From Streptomyces sp. Tue 6430 (GTDB lineage: Bacteria > Actinomycetota > Actinomycetes > Streptomycetales > Streptomycetaceae), in contig JAKGSH010000007.1 of the NCBI GenBank assembly GCA_021568835.1, forward strand, positions 1 through 64,000: a stretch of 64,000 bases of DNA. The letters run 5' to 3'. A program made the position numbers and the translations under genes. Of this stretch, positions 63,277 through 64,000 are shown piece after piece. The stretch's first letter is position 1; every line of letters starts with the position of its first letter. Under the pieces are notes generated by a model that did not search any database, had not been told where the DNA came from, and saw only the letters and a program-made list of their open reading frames with translations.

Positions 63277-64000
63277 TCACCTGCCCGACAGCAGGGTCAG
63301 GGCCTCCTTCAGTCCCGCCGGTCGCGGCAGTCCCCGCGCGGAGCGCCCCGCCCACCCGGGGCCGCCGAGCACCACCGTCGGCCCGCGCCGCGCACCGCTG
63401 ACGCCCCACCGCATGTCCGCGACCTGCCGGGCGAGTGCCGGACTCGCCGTGGAGCGGGCCTGGGCCCACAGGACCACGGCGACCGGGCCCAGCCGGCCGA
63501 CCGCCGCGGCGAGCGCCTCGGCCGGGACGGCCGCCCCGAACATGCGGGTGGCCGTGCCGCGTTCGAGCAGGGCCGCGTTGAGCGCCTCCAGCGGCAGGGT
63601 GTGTTGCTCCCCCGGCACGCATGCCAGCATCACGGGCCCGGCACCCTCCGTGCGCCGGCCCGTCGCGGGCGGGCCGGTGACACGGCGCAGGGTGGTCGAG
63701 ACGTGCCAGGACAGCAGGTGCTCGACCTCCACGTACCGGTCGCCGGACGACTCCCACTTGCGTCCCACGGCGTGCAGGGCCGGCACCATCACCTCCTCCC
63801 AGGCGACGGGCAGTCCGTGCCGTTCGACGGCTTCGGCCAGCAGTTCCTCCACGGCGGGCGCGTCCAGCCGTACCGCGGCACGGGCCAGGCCCCGGCACTC
63901 CTGGCGGACGTCGGCGCCCAGGGGCAGCGCACCGGCGGCGCGGGAGCGCTCCGGCGGGACCTCGGCCGTGCGGGGCGGCGTGTCGGCGCCCGCTCGCGCG
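63277..64000 (-). CDS. B12-binding-type MerR/LitR-like regulator, C-terminal part (cut by window edge)
   Basis: The frame is open to base 64000, so the N-terminus (expected MerR helix-turn-helix) is outside. Visible: a four-helix cap (CRGLARAAVRLDAPAVEELL, WEEVMVPALHAVGRKWESSG, DRYVEVEHLLSWHVSTTLRR) and a Rossmann-like domain (GPVMLACVPGEQHTLPLEAL, VGRLGPVAVVLWAQARSTAS, GPTVVLGGPGW). The cap has the Trp...Glu-His pattern of the cobalamin photoreceptors CarH/LitR, with one extra residue. The corrinoid motif DxHxxG reads EQHTLP, so cobalamin binding is doubtful though the His is kept. Confidence 0.8.
   Translation of the reverse strand, partial: ARAGADTPPRTAEVPPERSRAAGALPLGADVRQECRGLARAAVRLDAPAVEELLAEAVERHGLPVAWEEVMVPALHAVGRKWESSGDRYVEVEHLLSWHVSTTLRRVTGPPATGRRTEGAGPVMLACVPGEQHTLPLEALNAALLERGTATRMFGAAVPAEALAAAVGRLGPVAVVLWAQARSTASPALARQVADMRWGVSGARRGPTVVLGGPGWAGRSARGLPRPAGLKEALTLLSGR

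Noticed and set aside
1-64000. Biosynthetic gene cluster, prophage or intact insertion sequence
   Set aside because: No polyketide, peptide or terpene synthases, no phage structural genes and no transposase with inverted repeats were found; only a DUF6262-like remnant hints at mobility.

Overview
The window is GC-rich actinobacterial chromosome and almost certainly Streptomyces. Codons end in G/C, GTG starts are common, and there are many secreted hydrolases (pectate lyase, snapalysin, mannanase, GH19 chitinase). Lineage-typical families include ClpP3/ClpP4/PopR, streptophobe and DUF6777 proteins and chloramphenicol phosphotransferase. The content looks like accessory or arm-proximal chromosome: short functional units, several gene remnants and many minisatellites. 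No prophage, intact insertion sequence, CRISPR array or biosynthetic cluster was seen.

Layout. 0-10 kb: 5' end of a broken pectate lyase (-), a MerR regulator facing a SulP transporter across a MerR-type operator, a DM13 membrane protein, a coiled-coil/winged-helix protein, an MmyB-domain remnant and two adjacent DUF4140/DUF4139 genes. 10-18 kb: PEBP protein, hydrolase and phosphoribosyltransferase fragments, initiator tRNA, cold-shock protein, snapalysin, DoxX, chloramphenicol phosphotransferase, a phosphotransferase and a Tat-exported multicopper oxidase. 18-24 kb: a DUF4232 lipoprotein, then a minus-strand run of membrane coiled-coil protein, STAS, double STAS, and a P-loop NTPase with about eleven 32-residue repeats. 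Start and stop codons overlap across the last three genes. This is the best candidate for an undescribed system. 24-33 kb: DUF6262 remnant, serine hydrolase, AMIN-like protein, cupin, mannanase behind a perfect CebR box, catalase, phosphotransferase, VOC protein. 33-36 kb: clpP3-clpP4-popR, a SigB-type sigma factor and a convergent anti-sigma-like ATPase. 36-43.5 kb: DUF6777, streptophobe protein, Ser/Thr kinase, a small protein and an FHA-FHA-ABC exporter resembling mycobacterial Rv1746/Rv1747. 43.8-54.9 kb: SnoaL, aldo/keto reductase with divergent LysR, DinB, adenosine deaminase, VOC, a methionine aminopeptidase remnant, GH19 chitinase with a DasR-like site, aldehyde dehydrogenase, YciI plus ECF sigma pair and an acyl-CoA dehydrogenase-like flavoprotein. 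54.9-64 kb: a small protein, MarR-regulated MMPL exporter, SDR, photolyase, LysR with divergent DJ-1/PfpI protein, and a B12-binding-type regulator cut by the window edge.

Reading caution. About thirty single-base frameshifts, nearly all -1 changes in G/C runs, break otherwise well conserved genes from 1 to 38 kb. Intact reading frames dominate from 39 to 64 kb. The simplest explanation is unpolished sequence rather than gene decay. CDS spans for those genes are therefore given end to end across the shifts, with approximate positions. True remnants (truncated, with missing catalytic parts) are labelled pseudogenes.
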